Source: Anodontia alba
Lineage: Eukaryota > Mollusca > Bivalvia > Lucinida > Lucinidae
Direction: 5' to 3'
NCBI GenBank assembly: GCA_964016985.1
Contig: OZ024824.1
Span: 121,168,951-121,232,950, forward strand
DNA: 64,000 nt
Position 1 is the first letter of the stretch. Each line of letters opens with the position of its first letter. The notes under the pieces are model-generated. The model was not told where the DNA came from. It saw only the letters and a list, made by a program, of their open reading frames with translations, and made no database searches. Made by a program: the position numbers and the translations under genes. This document shows positions 10,573 to 21,394 of this stretch, in pieces.

Positions 10573-10793
10573 TTAACCCATTGTAATCAGGAGACCCCTA
10601 GAAGGGTATTTGGCAAACAGTGCAGACCCAGATCAGATGTCGCAGAACACGGCACCTGGTCGTGGTCTTCACAGTTTGCAAATAGATTAGGGCATTTTCT
10701 CAAGGAATGTCTGAATCTCAGAGCTGGACATATCTAAAATTGAAATTGGACTCTTCCAATATATAGGGTGGGAGAGTCGATTCAGTCTGTAAT
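10573..10793. mobile_element. Core-B foldback element, arm type V (reverse copy)
   Basis: It begins TTAACCCATTGTAATCAGG, contains GGCAAACAGTGCAGACCC, and ends in AAATTGAAATTGGACTCTTC. The arms match, in reverse, those at 60355-60586. The core stem is partly decayed. Confidence 0.65.
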
Positions 10794-11329
10794 CATGCCA
10801 TGTTTTTCTCGTAGAGAATTTGACCCCCACTAACCGACTATTACTATATCAAAGGTGGGTTAGTGGGGTATTGCTTTTTCATATGTTTCTGATGACTGAG
10901 ACCATAAAACTGCCCAGATGCCAATAAAATGATGCTCTGTTATGCAATTAGTTTAAGTAATACTGATAAGACAGTTAACTAGAAACTTGCACACAAATTT
11001 CTTAAATATAAAACACAATGAAGAAGCTCAAAACCGATACCAAAATCTACATCTGCATAAAAAATTAATCAAATTACAAATTTTAAATGGTTTCCTATAT
11101 TAAAAAATAAAGATTTTAAGACTATATTTTGCAGTGCAAGGAACCAGTGTTATCAGAGAAAAGTAGTTCCCCAGGTAAATCTGGTAATACCACCAGTTGT
11201 GAACAGACTCATTAGTGTAGGAGAGTTGAGGGCAGTAGTCATAAAACATCTGGTTGAATTATCAGTTGAGCATGAATTTTTTTGCCACTTTTTTTCTAAG
11301 AGAAAAACTTGTCATGGGCTTAACCCTTG

Positions 11330-11532
11330 TCATGCTGAATAAATTAAGATGCCATGCCCACTTCTAATTTCCAGCCAACCAGATTACTTGATCCAGGTTT
11401 TTGTTAGAAATTTACATATTTAATGACAAACAGTGCAGATCCAGATCAGTTGGCTTCTTCAGAAGCCAAATGATCTGGATCTCCACTGTTTGCTAAGACA
11501 GGGCATGTTGTGTTCAGCAAGAGAAGGGTTAA
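11330..11532. mobile_element. Core-B element, arm type III (TTAA-flanked), copy a
   Basis: The element is bounded by TTAA on both sides (11330-11333 and 11529-11532), with ends CCCTTGTCATGCTGAA and TTCAGCAAGAGAAGGG. TTAA plus CCCTT is the signature of piggyBac-type elements. The centre is the core-B stem AGATCCAGATCA with GTTGGCTTCTTCAGAAGCC. Confidence 0.78.
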
Positions 11533-11659
11533 TATTGTTTTGCTCTACATTAAAATATTACTCTATATATTGTTGATGCTTAAAAAATTGCTTTGATGAG
11601 ACAGTTTCAGTCAGAGTACCAAAAAAATATCTTGATTGGAAAATAAAGATTTTAAGAAT

Positions 11660-11872
11660 TTAACCCTGGTCCTGCTGAACACGGATATGCCCTGCCTTTT
11701 AAAGTTATAAACAGTGTAGATCCAGATCAGTTGGCTTCTTCAGAAGCCAACTGATCTGGATCTGCACTGTTTGCCATTAAGTATGTGAATTTGTATCAAC
11801 AATCTGGATCAAGTAATTTGATTTGCTAAAAATGAGGTGGCATCTTAATTTATTCAGCATAACAAGGGTTTA
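11660..11872. mobile_element. Core-B element, arm type III, copy b (inverted)
   Basis: This is the same family as 11330-11532 in the opposite orientation, 128 bases away. It starts TTAACCCTGGTCCTGCTG and ends CAGCATAACAAGGGTTTA. The core stem pairs AGATCCAGATCAGTTGGC perfectly with its complement. Confidence 0.78.
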
Positions 11873-12005
11873 GCTTCCCACTCCCAGAAATCAGCTTATC
11901 TGGAAAACTGTTTTCTCCTACTCTTAACCACTCTTTACTACTCCCTGGGCTAATTTGCAGAAACTGATTTTTGTGTTTGTAGGGGTATACTTTCTCATGT
12001 TGTCC

Positions 12006-12055
12006 ATCCATCAATCCATCCATCCATCCATCCATCCATCCATCTGTCCATCTAT
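12006..12055. repeat. (ATCC)n microsatellite
   Basis: CATC and CATCC units run from 12006 to about 12055 in the last anoctamin intron. The ORF reading MDGWMDGLMDG on the reverse strand is only this repeat. Confidence 0.9.
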
Positions 12056-12164
12056 CTGTTACATTTTAGTTTCTGATTCTTGTCTTGCTAAATAATTTAT
12101 CAGAAGGCAGTCATTACCTTGCAGGGGTATCTAATAAGGACAGCTTATTGACATTTCTTTTTTT

Positions 12165-12250
12165 TCTCCGAAAACAGGATTTGACATTTCTTTCTTCCAT
12201 TGGAGACACTTTGCATGAAATGCCAAATCCTGTTTTCTGGGAAAAATAAA
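12165..12250. repeat. Foldback repeat H
   Basis: CCGAAAACAGGATTTGACAT pairs with ATGCCAAATCCTGTTTTCTGG in part. Fragments recur at 16290-16330, 32190-32213 and 49058-49112. Confidence 0.5.
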
Positions 12251-12359
12251 ATTATTTCAAAATGTCATCTGCTGAAAATTTTACCCAGAGTGCTAAGGAT
12301 TAATAACTATCACCTTTAATAAAAGCAGAAGAGATTATGTTAATTCTTATTTTGTTAAG

Positions 12360-12545
12360 AAGCGTCCAAGTGGCCAAGTGGTAAGTGCCGGTCCCGGGTT
12401 CGAATCCTGCTGGGGGCGGAAATCAATGACTCATGACTGTATGTTGCTTCATTGCACAGAGCCTTTTATTTTCATCCTTTCATTGTCTGGATATGACTTA
12501 AATAATGTTAAAGGGATGTAAAACACTGCAGCAGAACACTGCATT
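12360..12545 (+). repeat. Degenerate tRNA-headed SINE
   Basis: A box A-like TGGCCAAGTGGTAAGTG and a box B GGGTTCGAATCC lie only 17 bases apart, so the anticodon arm is deleted and this is not a working tRNA. The downstream part ends near a TTAAAGGGATGTAAAACAC segment. It lies about 30 bases before the last anoctamin exon. Confidence 0.45.
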
Positions 12546-12574
12546 AATTCTTATTTTGTAAATTTTTATTACAG

Positions 12575-12862
12575 AATTTCATTGTGGTTCTCACAAGTCT
12601 TATAGCCTATTTGATACCGGATGTTCCGGCAAAGGTGAAGAAACAAATCAGGCGGGAGGCTTACATTGCTAATGAGATTGTAATACAAACAGAATCTAGA
12701 AAAGCACGAGGGGAAGCCCCAGTGGTGGGGATGATTGACAGTCTTCTCAGTAAATTTAAATTTGGTAAAGAGGAGAAAAATGGTTCAGAATTACGACGTA
12801 GAGGGGAGGACAATAGTGAAGCTGTGATAGAGAGAGACCCGGATGATAAGTCATACGTATAG
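12575..12862 (+). CDS. Anoctamin (TMEM16) family, terminal exon e
   Basis: The exon begins after TTTTTATTACAG and ends at TAG (12860-12862). It reads NFIVVLTSLIAYLIPDVPAK, the end of helix 10 and the conserved YLIPD.P motif. VKKQIRREAYIANEIVIQTE follows, and then a charged, low-conservation cytoplasmic tail ending DDKSYV. The start in phase 0 continues ...VVCFE from exon d without a gap relative to other anoctamins. The five exons give 256 complete residues of C-terminal sequence. The KREYYLAK-like stretch again favours an ANO7-type protein. I could not assign a polyadenylation site. Confidence 0.93.
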   Translation, partial: NFIVVLTSLIAYLIPDVPAKVKKQIRREAYIANEIVIQTESRKARGEAPVVGMIDSLLSKFKFGKEEKNGSELRRRGEDNSEAVIERDPDDKSYV

Positions 12863-13037
12863 CAGCTTCATATCCGAGAGATTCTCTTATTCTACATAAT
12901 TAATTATAGCTCTAGATAAGGCATTTTGTAACAGAAAAGTATTGATGGTTTTCTTATTTGTCAATGAAAACATGTTATGGGTACTCAATTAGAAGTGCCT
13001 TAGTGAGGCGCTTTTAATGGGTATCTGCAACCTATGT

Positions 13038-13314
13038 CATCACGAAAACACACCTATATAGTTTTGACCCCCTTAAACCCCACTTATATACAGTAAAACT
13101 GGGGTTTACAGGGGTATACATTAATTTTCTTATTTCTGCTAAAATCATAGATTGTGGGTAATCGTTAGAACCACCTTACCAAGGCAGTTCTAACGAGTAC
13201 CCACAATCTATGTTTTGAGCAGAAATATGAAAACTGCCAGAATTTTTATCTGAAAGTTTTCTTTTTTTGGTGGTAAAATTCTCAATATATTTGAATAGGC
13301 GTGTTTTCATAATG
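13038..13314. mobile_element. MITE family C, copy 2
   Basis: The ends are CATCACGAAAACACACC and GGCGTGTTTTCATAATG. The core hairpin is GTGGGTAATCGTTAGAAC with complement, and the inner block is TAAACCCCACTTATATAC. A decayed core-D piece (12950-13035) abuts its left end. Confidence 0.8.
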
Positions 13315-13764
13315 TTTTCATCAAGAAATAAGAAAAATACTACGTGGATAACGCCTCATCTGTAGCTAAGAAATTAGATAGATGCTTCAGTTCAATGCAA
13401 GAGTACAGGTGCCCAAAGGAAATTAGAATTCAGTTACAAGTACACTTTCAGAAGTAAAGTCCTGATGAATTCATAGAAACACCAAACGAAATTACAGTTT
13501 ATCGATCATCAGTCATCATCCGTCCCCAAGATTGTTGCATCATCTATTAAAGGAATTTAAATAATACTTTGCAGCAGTGTTCCCTTTTAGAGTGATGTAA
13601 TATGAAGTTCTGTGTTCAGTTGTTCAGCATCATTACCTTAACAAAGTTGTAAAGTTGTGTGACATTAAGTATTGAAGTATAAAACTTTTAAGATATTTTC
13701 AGAATAACAAAAATGTGTGTGCCAGTAGCATAAAAGTCATTGACATATTTTTTAATCTCAGCTA

Positions 13765-13990
13765 TTTAGAAAACATATGAGCCAGCGCATGACAAAATCT
13801 ACAATGACATGCAACCAGCGAAGACTCAAATCAGCCTGTGCGTTTGTGCAGTCTGATCAGTCTTTGCTGATCACATGTGCCTTCTGTAGCCTCCAGGCTA
13901 TTCAGAGGGCTAAACTAGAATCCTTGCAATACTGTTAAGATGTACAGTCTGATCTGAGTCTTTGCTGGTTACACAGTCTTTTTTGTGGGT
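13765..13990. repeat. Core-B variant repeat (CAGCGAAGACTC type)
   Basis: CCAGCGAAGACTCAAATCAG and TGTGCAGTCTGATCAGTC form the stem. It is a variant of core B in which GCGAAGAC replaces GTGTAGACC. The outer text (CCTCCAGGCTATTCAGAGG) recurs at 15400-15612. Confidence 0.5.
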
Positions 13991-14071
13991 TTTGTTGTGG
14001 GTTGGCGCAAATATGTTAAACATAAGATGTCATGGTTTGACAAGTTTGTTAAGGGAGTAGATACACATCCG

Positions 14072-14215
14072 GGGAGGCAACTCTGCCAAAATTGTTTTGT
14101 CTCCCTTCTGAAAAGGGCTCTCCTCCAAAAAGAAAGAATTTGCTCCCACTGGGAGCAAATTCTTTCCTTTTAGAGGAGAGCCCTTTTTGGAAGGAGTTTG
14201 GTGTACAAGAAAGCA
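14072..14215. repeat. Foldback repeat G, copy 2
   Basis: A nearly perfect hairpin has the arm AAAAAGAAAGAATTTGCTCC facing its complement around CACTGGG. The outer arms AAAAGGGCTCTCCTCC and GGAGAGCCCTTTTT also pair. This is the cleanest copy of the family. Confidence 0.7.
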
Positions 14216-15099
14216 AACAGGAAGTCATAAAAGTTATCTCCCTTGCAAAACATGTTGGAAATACTGCTATGTGTGTCAGGTCCTTTTTGACCTAATGATA
14301 CTTTGAATAAGTAGGCGGAGGACTTTTATTACCAGGTTATCTTAGATGCCTATTTCTTGTAAAACCAGTAAAAGATATTCACTGGAGGCTGCACTAAATT
14401 TACGGGTTTTTTTTATGTGCAGCCTCTGCTAATACTTGGCTTAAGTTTCTATCATTAGTTGCTGAAGCAGTTAGTTGCTATTGCAAAAGCAAGTATTAAT
14501 TTTGAGATTAAGAAAGTCCAAAGTACAACTTTCTTCTAGTGATGAAACTCGGGTATTTCCTCCAGATCTATTTCTGTATGTTCTAACTAAAATGAGCACA
14601 ATAAAATATATAAATGGTGAAAGTCCAGATATGTAGCCAGGGCAGGGTCTTTGCTGCTTGTGAACAGAATCAGGATGACCAGTCTGTTGCAAATATTGCT
14701 TTAGGTTCAATTGGCCCTTTCATCCCTGCAGACCAAAAGCAGATACTAATGCAAACATGAAGATTTTGATGAAATGGCTCATAACAAGCCATCTCATCAC
14801 GATCTACATTGTTTGGTATTTTTATGCCCCCACCTGTTACATGTTACATTGGATACTATAGAATGTATCAATGGAGAACAAATGCCAGGATTAGACTTTG
14901 CACATGCCCTGGATGAATGTGAACATTTTGCATTTTGCACATGTTTGAAGACATGTTTTTGCTTATAGATCCAACAACTGTGTGATAACAGGTATTAGGC
15001 CATTTTCTGTTATTTTTGCAACAAACTATATTTTATGGGTACCCATTAGAATAGTCTTATCGCAGTGATTACAAAAGTACCGACACAATATGGGTTGTG

Positions 15100-15615
15100 C
15101 CATGCAAAAATGTGTCTTCGGGCATATGTGGACAGTGAAGACCCTAATCAGCCTGGGCATCCATGGAGTCTGATTAGGGCCTTTGCTGTCTGCTCACAAA
15201 ATCATTGGATACTATAGAATGTATCAATGGAGAACAAAGGCCCAGATGAGACTTTGGGCATGCAAAAGATCTGGACCATATAAATTGTTCTTAAATTTCT
15301 CCACAAAAACATTGTTGGAATTTGTTAAGGCAATAACAATGAAAAATATTTTCATTGTGGGGTCCGTATTCTTGGCATGAAAACTATTTGGCCAGTGCAC
15401 CACAAAACCTACAAAAAGACATGTGCAACCAGCAAAGACTAAGATCAGCATGCACATCCATGCAGTCTGATCAGGGTCTTCGCTGATAGCGTGTGCCTTC
15501 TACAGCCTCCAGGCTGTCCAAAGAGGGATAAACATGAACTCTTGCCATGCTGGGTGGACATACAGGCTGATCTGAATCTTTGCTGGTTACACAGGTCTTA
15601 TTGTAGGTTTTGTCG
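15100..15615. repeat. Two core-B variant repeats
   Basis: The first hairpin (about 15119-15197) pairs GTGAAGACCCTAATCAGCC with GTCTGATTAGGGCCTTTGC. The second (about 15400-15612) repeats the text of 13765-13990, including CATGCAGTCTGATCAGGG and CCTCCAGGCTGTCCAAAGAGG in part. Confidence 0.5.
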
Positions 15616-15689
15616 TGCACTGGCTTATTTCTTGGCTAGAGCCGATGCTCTGCAAAGCACACATACTATGCAAACAGCATGATTGAGAT

Positions 15690-15937
15690 CTGGGCCCAGT
15701 TGTTCAAAACTAACGACATCGTTAGTTAACGATTCGTTAAAATTTACATCGAGTGATACGCAAATATGCTGAAATTTTTTGCTGAAAAAATGTGAGTAGC
15801 TTTTGCAGTGCAAAAGCTACTCACATTTTTCAGCAAAAAAATATCAGAATATTGTATATTGACTCCACTAAAACAGTTAATGAAATGACCCTTAACGAGC
15901 TCGTTAAGCTAACGACGCTTTGAACAACTGGGTCCTG
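15690..15937. mobile_element. MITE family A, copy 6 (CTG target duplication)
   Basis: The termini are GGGCCCAGTTGTTCAAAAC and GAACAACTGGGTCC. CTG lies on both sides (15690-15692 and 15935-15937). The inner arms are of the CGATTCGTTAAAATTTAC subtype. Confidence 0.8.
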
Positions 15938-15987
15938 CTTGCCAGTCTTTGCAGTCTGGTCATGTCTTTATCTGTGCCTAATCCATA

Positions 15988-16232
15988 TGCCCAGTTGTTC
16001 AAAGCGTCGTTAGCTTAACGAGCTTGTTAAGGGTCATTTCGTTAACTGTTTTAGCAGATTCGATATACAATATTCTGATATTTTTTGCTGAAAAAATGTG
16101 AGTAGCTTTTGCACTGCAAAAGCTACTCACATTTTTTCAGCAAAAAATTTCAGCATATTTGCGTATCACTTGATATAAATTTTAATGAATCGTTAACTAA
16201 CGATGTTGTTAGCTTTGAACAACTGGGCCCAG
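15988..16232. mobile_element. MITE family A, copy 7
   Basis: It is inverted relative to copy 6 and only 50 bases away. The left terminus is worn (TATGCCCAGTTGTTC) and the right terminus is GAACAACTGGGCCCAG. The central hairpin pairs for more than 30 bases without a break. Confidence 0.78.
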
Positions 16233-16622
16233 GTTAATATTTTTCTTATTTCTCCACGAAAACATATGTTGTGGGTACTCTTTAGAAGCACCTCGGCATG
16301 AAGTGTCAGATCCTATTTTCTAGGAAAAATAAGAAAAATATCATCAGTTTATCATCTGCAGAATCTGCCCGTAGCGTGGTAAGTGTTAATATCCTGGATT
16401 AATTTAAGTATATTAATTATTACATTGTCATGAGTGTTGATTGCATGTTTGCAAAACTTTTTTGAGTTTGTACTTGCCTGTGTGCCAGATTGATTAAATA
16501 TCTGTACCTCTAGGTAAACATGCTTTTTCCCCCAATAAAATATTAGAGTTTTTTTCTTAAAATTCTCTATGAAAACATAGTCATTAAAATTTCCTGGGCT
16601 ATTTTGTGGAGAAATAACAACA

Positions 16623-16624
16623 AA

Positions 16625-16652
<28 letters not shown>
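16623..16652. repeat. (CA)n microsatellite with A/C-rich tail
   Basis: A CA run at 16625-16650 is followed by AAAAAACAAAACAAAAAAAC. Confidence 0.9.
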
Positions 16653-16655
<3 letters not shown>

Positions 16656-17015
16656 ACAAAACAAAAAAACAAAAAAGAAGAAAACAAATAAATAAATGAA
16701 ATAATTCATTTATTTGTTTATACAAAAACTCCAAACACTCTTTTATCTAGAACTATAGCTGGCTGAGTATATTTGCATAGCTGGCTTATTCACAATTATT
16801 TTACATCAGATGTAACTTACAGGGTTACTATTTATTTACAATTAATGGAGAAATGTTTTTAGCTCACCTGTACCAAAGTACAGGTAGAGCAATAGTAGTT
16901 AACATGGCGTCCGTGTCGGCATTGGTTAAAGTTTTTGTTAAAGTTCTTAAACAGCTATATCTCCTGAACCTCTGGATGGAAGTAGTTCATACTTGCCCTG
17001 ATGTTAGATACTGGT

Positions 17016-17267
17016 CTGGGCCCAGTTGTTCAAAGTGTCGTTAGCTTAACGAGCTCGTTAAGGGTCATTTCGTTAACTGTTTTAGCGGATTCAATATGCA
17101 ATATTATGATATTTTTGCTGAAAAAATGTGAGTAGCTTTTACTCTGCAAAAGCTACTCACATTTTTTCAGCAAAAAATTTCAGCATATTTGTGTTATGCT
17201 GAATTACTCGGTGTAAATTTTAACGAATCATTAACAAATGACATCATTAGCTTTGAACAACTGGGCC
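17016..17267. mobile_element. MITE family A, copy 8
   Basis: The left end is CTGGGCCCAGTTGTTC and the right end is GAACAACTGGGCC, followed by GTA. The target duplication is lost or mutated. The inner arm is CGAGCTCGTTAAGGGTCATT. Confidence 0.75.
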
Positions 17268-17432
17268 GTAATGTTCTATGCTCTACCATCCTGACCCACA
17301 TGAGAGACCATGAAATTCCTGTAAAAATGTTTAGTTAGAGTTTTTAGAGGCAAATCGTGCTTCAGATGAGCTGTGCTATCCTGTGACGGCTCTTATTTGT
17401 ATTTGTTTTAAGGGGAATCAATAAACTTTCAG

Positions 17433-17552
17433 GGAAGCAGCTCTGTCATTTTGCCTCCCTTCTGAAAAACGGCCGTTCTTTAAAAGGAAAGAATCTGCTT
17501 ACATCAGGTAAAAAGAACCCATTAGAGTTGACCCATTTTCAGAAGGGGACAA
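17433..17552. repeat. Foldback repeat G, copy 3
   Basis: GGGAAGCAGCTCTGTCATTT and TTGCCTCCCTTCTGAAAAAC head a worn copy of the hairpin seen at 14072. The stem is broken by substitutions. Confidence 0.45.
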
Positions 17553-17625
17553 AACAATTCTGACAGAGTCTCCACCTTGAAAATGTATGTTTCTAAAGTT
17601 ATAGATGAAGGCTTTTTCTTGCATG

Positions 17626-17991
17626 AAAGCATTTTCTACAAAGACAGCATTTGTTCCCAAAGATGTTGCCATTAAACTGAATTTGCTGTTGTAAAGAATC
17701 CTTAATGGACACAATGATACGTAAGAAAGACCTTGTTTTGTTCTTGTTTACTCATAGAACATACGTTTTGGAGATTTGTTAGAACATACGTTTTGGAGAT
17801 TTGTTAAAATTGCCTCAGTGAGGCAATTCTAACAAATATCCAAAAATGTTGTTTGAAGTTTAATGCAGTATTCTTGCATAATTTCTCATCAATCTGGTTA
17901 GACTTCTTAGGTGAAGATTACATGACATTCAAATTGTCATTGTAATGAATTTTGTCATTGTATCAAGTGTCAGTATAAAGAGGGTTGACTG
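17626..17991. mobile_element. TA-type pogo/Tc1-like MITE, second copy
   Basis: It shares GACAGCATTTGTTCCCAAAG and the end TATAAAGAGGGTTGACTG with the element at 3299-3628, in reverse orientation. The centre has ATACGTTTTGGAGATTTGTT twice in direct repeat before the core stem. Family C copy 3 starts immediately after it. Confidence 0.65.
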
Positions 17992-17992
17992 T

Positions 17993-18270
17993 CATCACAA
18001 AAAGATACCTTTATAATTTTGACCCCCTCAAAACCCATTTTTATATAGTTAAACTGGGGTTTACAGGGGTATATATTATTTTTCTTATTTCTGCTCAAAA
18101 ACATAGATTGTGGGTACTCGTCAGAACTGCCTCAATGAGGCGGTTCTAACGAGTACCCACAATCTATGTTTTGAGCAGAAATATGAAAAATATCAGAATT
18201 TTTTATCTGAAAATCTTCATTTTTTGGTGCTGAAATTTTCAGTATATTTGAATAGGCGTGTTTTCGTAAT
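17993..18270. mobile_element. MITE family C, copy 3
   Basis: It begins CATCACAAAAAGATACC and ends GGCGTGTTTTCGTAAT. The core is a near-perfect hairpin GATTGTGGGTACTCGTCA with complement. Confidence 0.8.
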
Positions 18271-18671
18271 TAATGTGAAAATAATTTTTTATGAAGCTGT
18301 ATTGTGCCTTTTGAATCAATTATTTCATGATAGGTTTGTAGAGCAAATAATATGTCAGTATAGTTTTTAAATATTGTTACATCAGTACCTCCCTTTGCTA
18401 GTGTTATAAAGAAGTTGTGGTGTACCACTATTATTCATAATACGGTGTGATATTTCTATGCATGTATTTATAGATCAACCTTTTATGTAACGGCACCAAT
18501 ATCAGCTGGTTCTTGCTATTTACTACCTAGTTATATACCTTTAACCATTATAGATGTGTGTATATACATTTACATTTTTTTCTCTATATTTTAAGACATT
18601 ATTAATTTGTGCAATATTGTTTGGAAATAATGGTTGTTATATGATTTCTCATTACATATATACATGTATAC

Positions 18672-19126
18672 AGTAAATGTCCTAAAATCTTGTATGTCAA
18701 AATTTTCAACAAAATGGCATATGCAAACAGTGTAGACACATCAGACTGCTTTTAGCAGTCTGGACCCAGTTGTTCAAAGCTAACGACATCGTTAGTTAAT
18801 GATTCGTTAAAATTTACATCGCGTGATACGCAAATATGCTGAAATTTTTTGCTGAAAAAATGTGCAAAAGCTACTCACATTTTTTCAGCAAAAAATATCA
18901 GAATATTGTATATTGAATCCGCTAAAATAGTTAATGATATGACCCTTAACGAGTTCGTTAAGCTAAGGACGCTTTGAATAACTGGGCCCTGATGTGTCTA
19001 CTTTGTTTGCCATTCCATTCATAATTTTAAGAAAGAACAGCTTAAAAAGCAAAATTTAGGCAAAAAAACCCAAAAAAAACAACTACTATTGAATAAAATA
19101 TTCAAAATTTTAGGATACTTACTGTA
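18672..19126. mobile_element. Core-B element, arm type II, split by a family A MITE
   Basis: The outer text AGTAAATGTCCTAAAATCTT to TTAGGATACTTACTGT is type II. The core (GCAAACAGTGTAGACACATC, AGACTGCTTTTAGCAGTC) is cut at 18763-18988 by MITE A copy 9. Removing the insert plus one CTG restores the stem ...GCAGTCTGATGTGTCTAC. Confidence 0.75.
18763..18988. mobile_element. MITE family A, copy 9 (nested, CTG target duplication)
   Basis: This copy lies inside the stem of a core-B hairpin whose other arm gives the pre-insertion sequence. The flanks are CTG at 18760-18762 and 18989-18991, so the three-base duplication can be read directly. One base of the terminus is changed (GGACCCAG). Confidence 0.85.
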
Positions 19127-19439
19127 CATTTTTTTTTTTTTCCCTGATAAATATTCTCATTTGTGTAAAGTCTAGTGGTGCTTGTTGGTTAAGTGGTTCT
19201 AGTGTGGCAAACTATTAAAGGGCATATCTGGTAAGGAAAGAAATACTCCATTTATTTTAAAAATTGGGACATCTTACCCCCTTACTGTATATCTAAAATT
19301 TGACAAGTTCATTTTACCAGTTGCTGTGTTGCAAACAGTGTAGACCCTTTATACTTTTAGAGCAAACTTTTTTAACTAAAACTGCTGTTTATGTCTGTTC
19401 ACAAACACATGACTGGTATATTTTTCCAGGAAGAAATAG

Positions 19440-20185
19440 TGTGAATATTCTACTTTTTGATTTCTCCGCAAAAATTTCTAGAATACTCAATGCTGTATTT
19501 CTCCACAAAAACCATTTTAACATTATGCTCTTTTTTGTAACAACAGATATCAGAAAATATTTTAAAATCTTTATTTCTCCACAAAACAATTTGAATATCG
19601 TGCTTTTAAACTGTTTATTTCTCCACAATCATTCTGAATATTCTGCATTTACCGTATTTACCCTAAGTATTCGGACACCTCAACTCCTTACCATATATGT
19701 TCTAAAATTTGAACCAGTACAATTCACTACCCGATGTTGTGTCTAAAAATTGCTGGATGAGTGGCAAACAGTGTAGACCCAGATGACATGCCGCATTCTG
19801 CGGCGTCTCATCTGGATCTATACTGTTTGCTCAGGCCTGTCTGTCCGAATACATATGGGAAATACGGTAAAATTCTTATTTCTCGGAAAAACATTTGAAT
19901 ATCATGCTTTTAAAATCTTTATTTCTTATAAAACATCTGAATATCATGCTTTTAAAATCTGTTTCTCTACAAAACATTTGAATATCATGCTTATAAAATC
20001 TTTATTTCTTATGAAACATTTGTATATCATGCTTTTAAAATCTATATTTCCCTGCAAAACATTTGAATATCATGCTTTTAAAATCTTTCTTTCTCCACAA
20101 AACATTTAACTGTCATGCTTTTAAACTCTTTATTTCACCAAAAAACATTTGAATAGCATGCTTTTGACCTCTTTATTTTTCCCCA
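19440..20185. repeat. Minisatellite of about 43-base units (ATTTCTCCACAAAACATTTG)
   Basis: Degenerate units of the form ATTTCTCCACAAAACATTTG, then AATATCATGCTTTTAAAATC, repeat on both sides of the element at 19652-19867. There are about four units before it and seven after it. Apparent ORFs here are repeat translations. Confidence 0.75.
19652..19867. mobile_element. Core-B element, arm type I, intact copy with TA flanks
   Basis: The ends CCGTATTTACCCTAAGTATT and AATACATATGGGAAATACGG are flanked by TA (19650-19651 and 19868-19869). The core stem pairs CAAACAGTGTAGACCC, with GATGACATGCCGCATTC inside, and its complement. It sits within the minisatellite at 19440-20185. Confidence 0.78.
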
Positions 20186-20894
20186 AAGACATCAGAGCAC
20201 TTGAAATACTATGGATGATATATATGTTTTGAAGACAGGCCATACAAACAATTCAACCCAGATTAGATGCTGCAAAATGCAGTGTCTGATAAGAGTCTGC
20301 ACTGTTTGCTACTTATCTGGCAGTTTTTTTAATACATGAGCGGGTGGAAAAATGGACTTGTTCAAACTTTGGGACAAGGATGGCAAAGAGTTCAGGTGTT
20401 CAGATATTTAGATAATATATGGTATTAAACCAAGAACTTGATGTAGGTAGAAAATCTGTAGATGACAAATGAATGGTACTCCTCTGTTTTAAGGTTGATG
20501 GCTACACTTCAAGTGGAGACCATTTTAACCAAGAGGTACTTGCCATTCTTCCCAAATATACTGCCATAGCCTTTTGCAGCTTTTAGCCTTGTAGCCTGCT
20601 GCAGTTTTGACAGGTGGTAGAGTAGTTCATTTCTCCACCTGCTAATGTGTCTAAAACTACAGGAGGCTATAAGTGGCCTTCTAGCCAAGTCCTTGTCTTT
20701 TGAAATGAAAGATAGAACTACAGCTTAGAGTTCTGTCCTTTGATGTGCATTCATTCCACTTTGTGGGGAGGCACATGTCAGAAGTGTAGTTTTGCTCTCT
20801 TCTGATGGGAGTCTTCTATAAAATGAAAGGATTGACCCCCTACCCTAACCACCCCCACCCCACCAAAAAAAAAAACAAAACAAAAAAAACAACA

Positions 20895-21012
20895 ACAAAA
20901 CCCAAGACAACAACAACAAAAAACCAGTAAGTGTATCAGCTCCCTTAAGGGAGCTGATACACTTACTGGTTTTTTGTTGTTGTTGTTTTTGTTGTTGTTG
21001 TCTTGGGTTTTA
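20895..21012. repeat. Palindrome with (AAC/GTT)n arms
   Basis: ACCAGTAAGTGTATCAGCTC pairs perfectly with its complement across CCTTAAGG. The outer arms are CAACAACAACAAAAA and TTTTTGTTGTTGTTG, ending in AAAACCCAAGACAAC and complement. The right arm has an extra GTTGTTGTTG block. Confidence 0.85.
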
Positions 21013-21130
21013 TTTAAAGTATCGCCAAAATATCTATTCAGGAAATGTTTCCAAATCCCTCTGTGGTTTTACTGTGAGGGTTTCAAGGCAGTATTTCTGT
21101 TGCAGTTCGTTTTCATTTTGTTTTCATTGT

Positions 21131-21394
21131 TTTTAGCTCACCTGAGCATGAAGTGCTGAAGGTGAGCTAGTGTGATCACCCTGTGTCCGGCGTGCTTTGT
21201 CTGGCGTCAACAATTTACTTAAATCACATCTCCTCATAAACCGGTGAATTGATTTTGAAATAATTTCACAGGAATGTTCCTAGGGTGACCCTCTACCAAA
21301 ATTGCTAAAATGGTTCCACTTTGCTGGACAAAATGGCCGCAAGAGCTAATCTTAGCTTAGGTTAGCAATCCAGGGCCATCATGGCCCTCTTCTT
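21131..21394 (+). mobile_element. AGCTCACC element, copy 1 (short core)
   Basis: It begins TTTTAGCTCACCTGAGCA with the small hairpin GAGCATGAAGTGCTGAAGG, then GTGTCCGGCGTG, and ends GGGCCATCATGGCCCTCTTC. The interior is a single unit without tandem copies. Confidence 0.7.

Noticed and set aside
19300..20109. ORFs of 108 and 148 codons
   Set aside because: They run through the 43-base minisatellite and a core-B element and show only repeat-driven periodicity.
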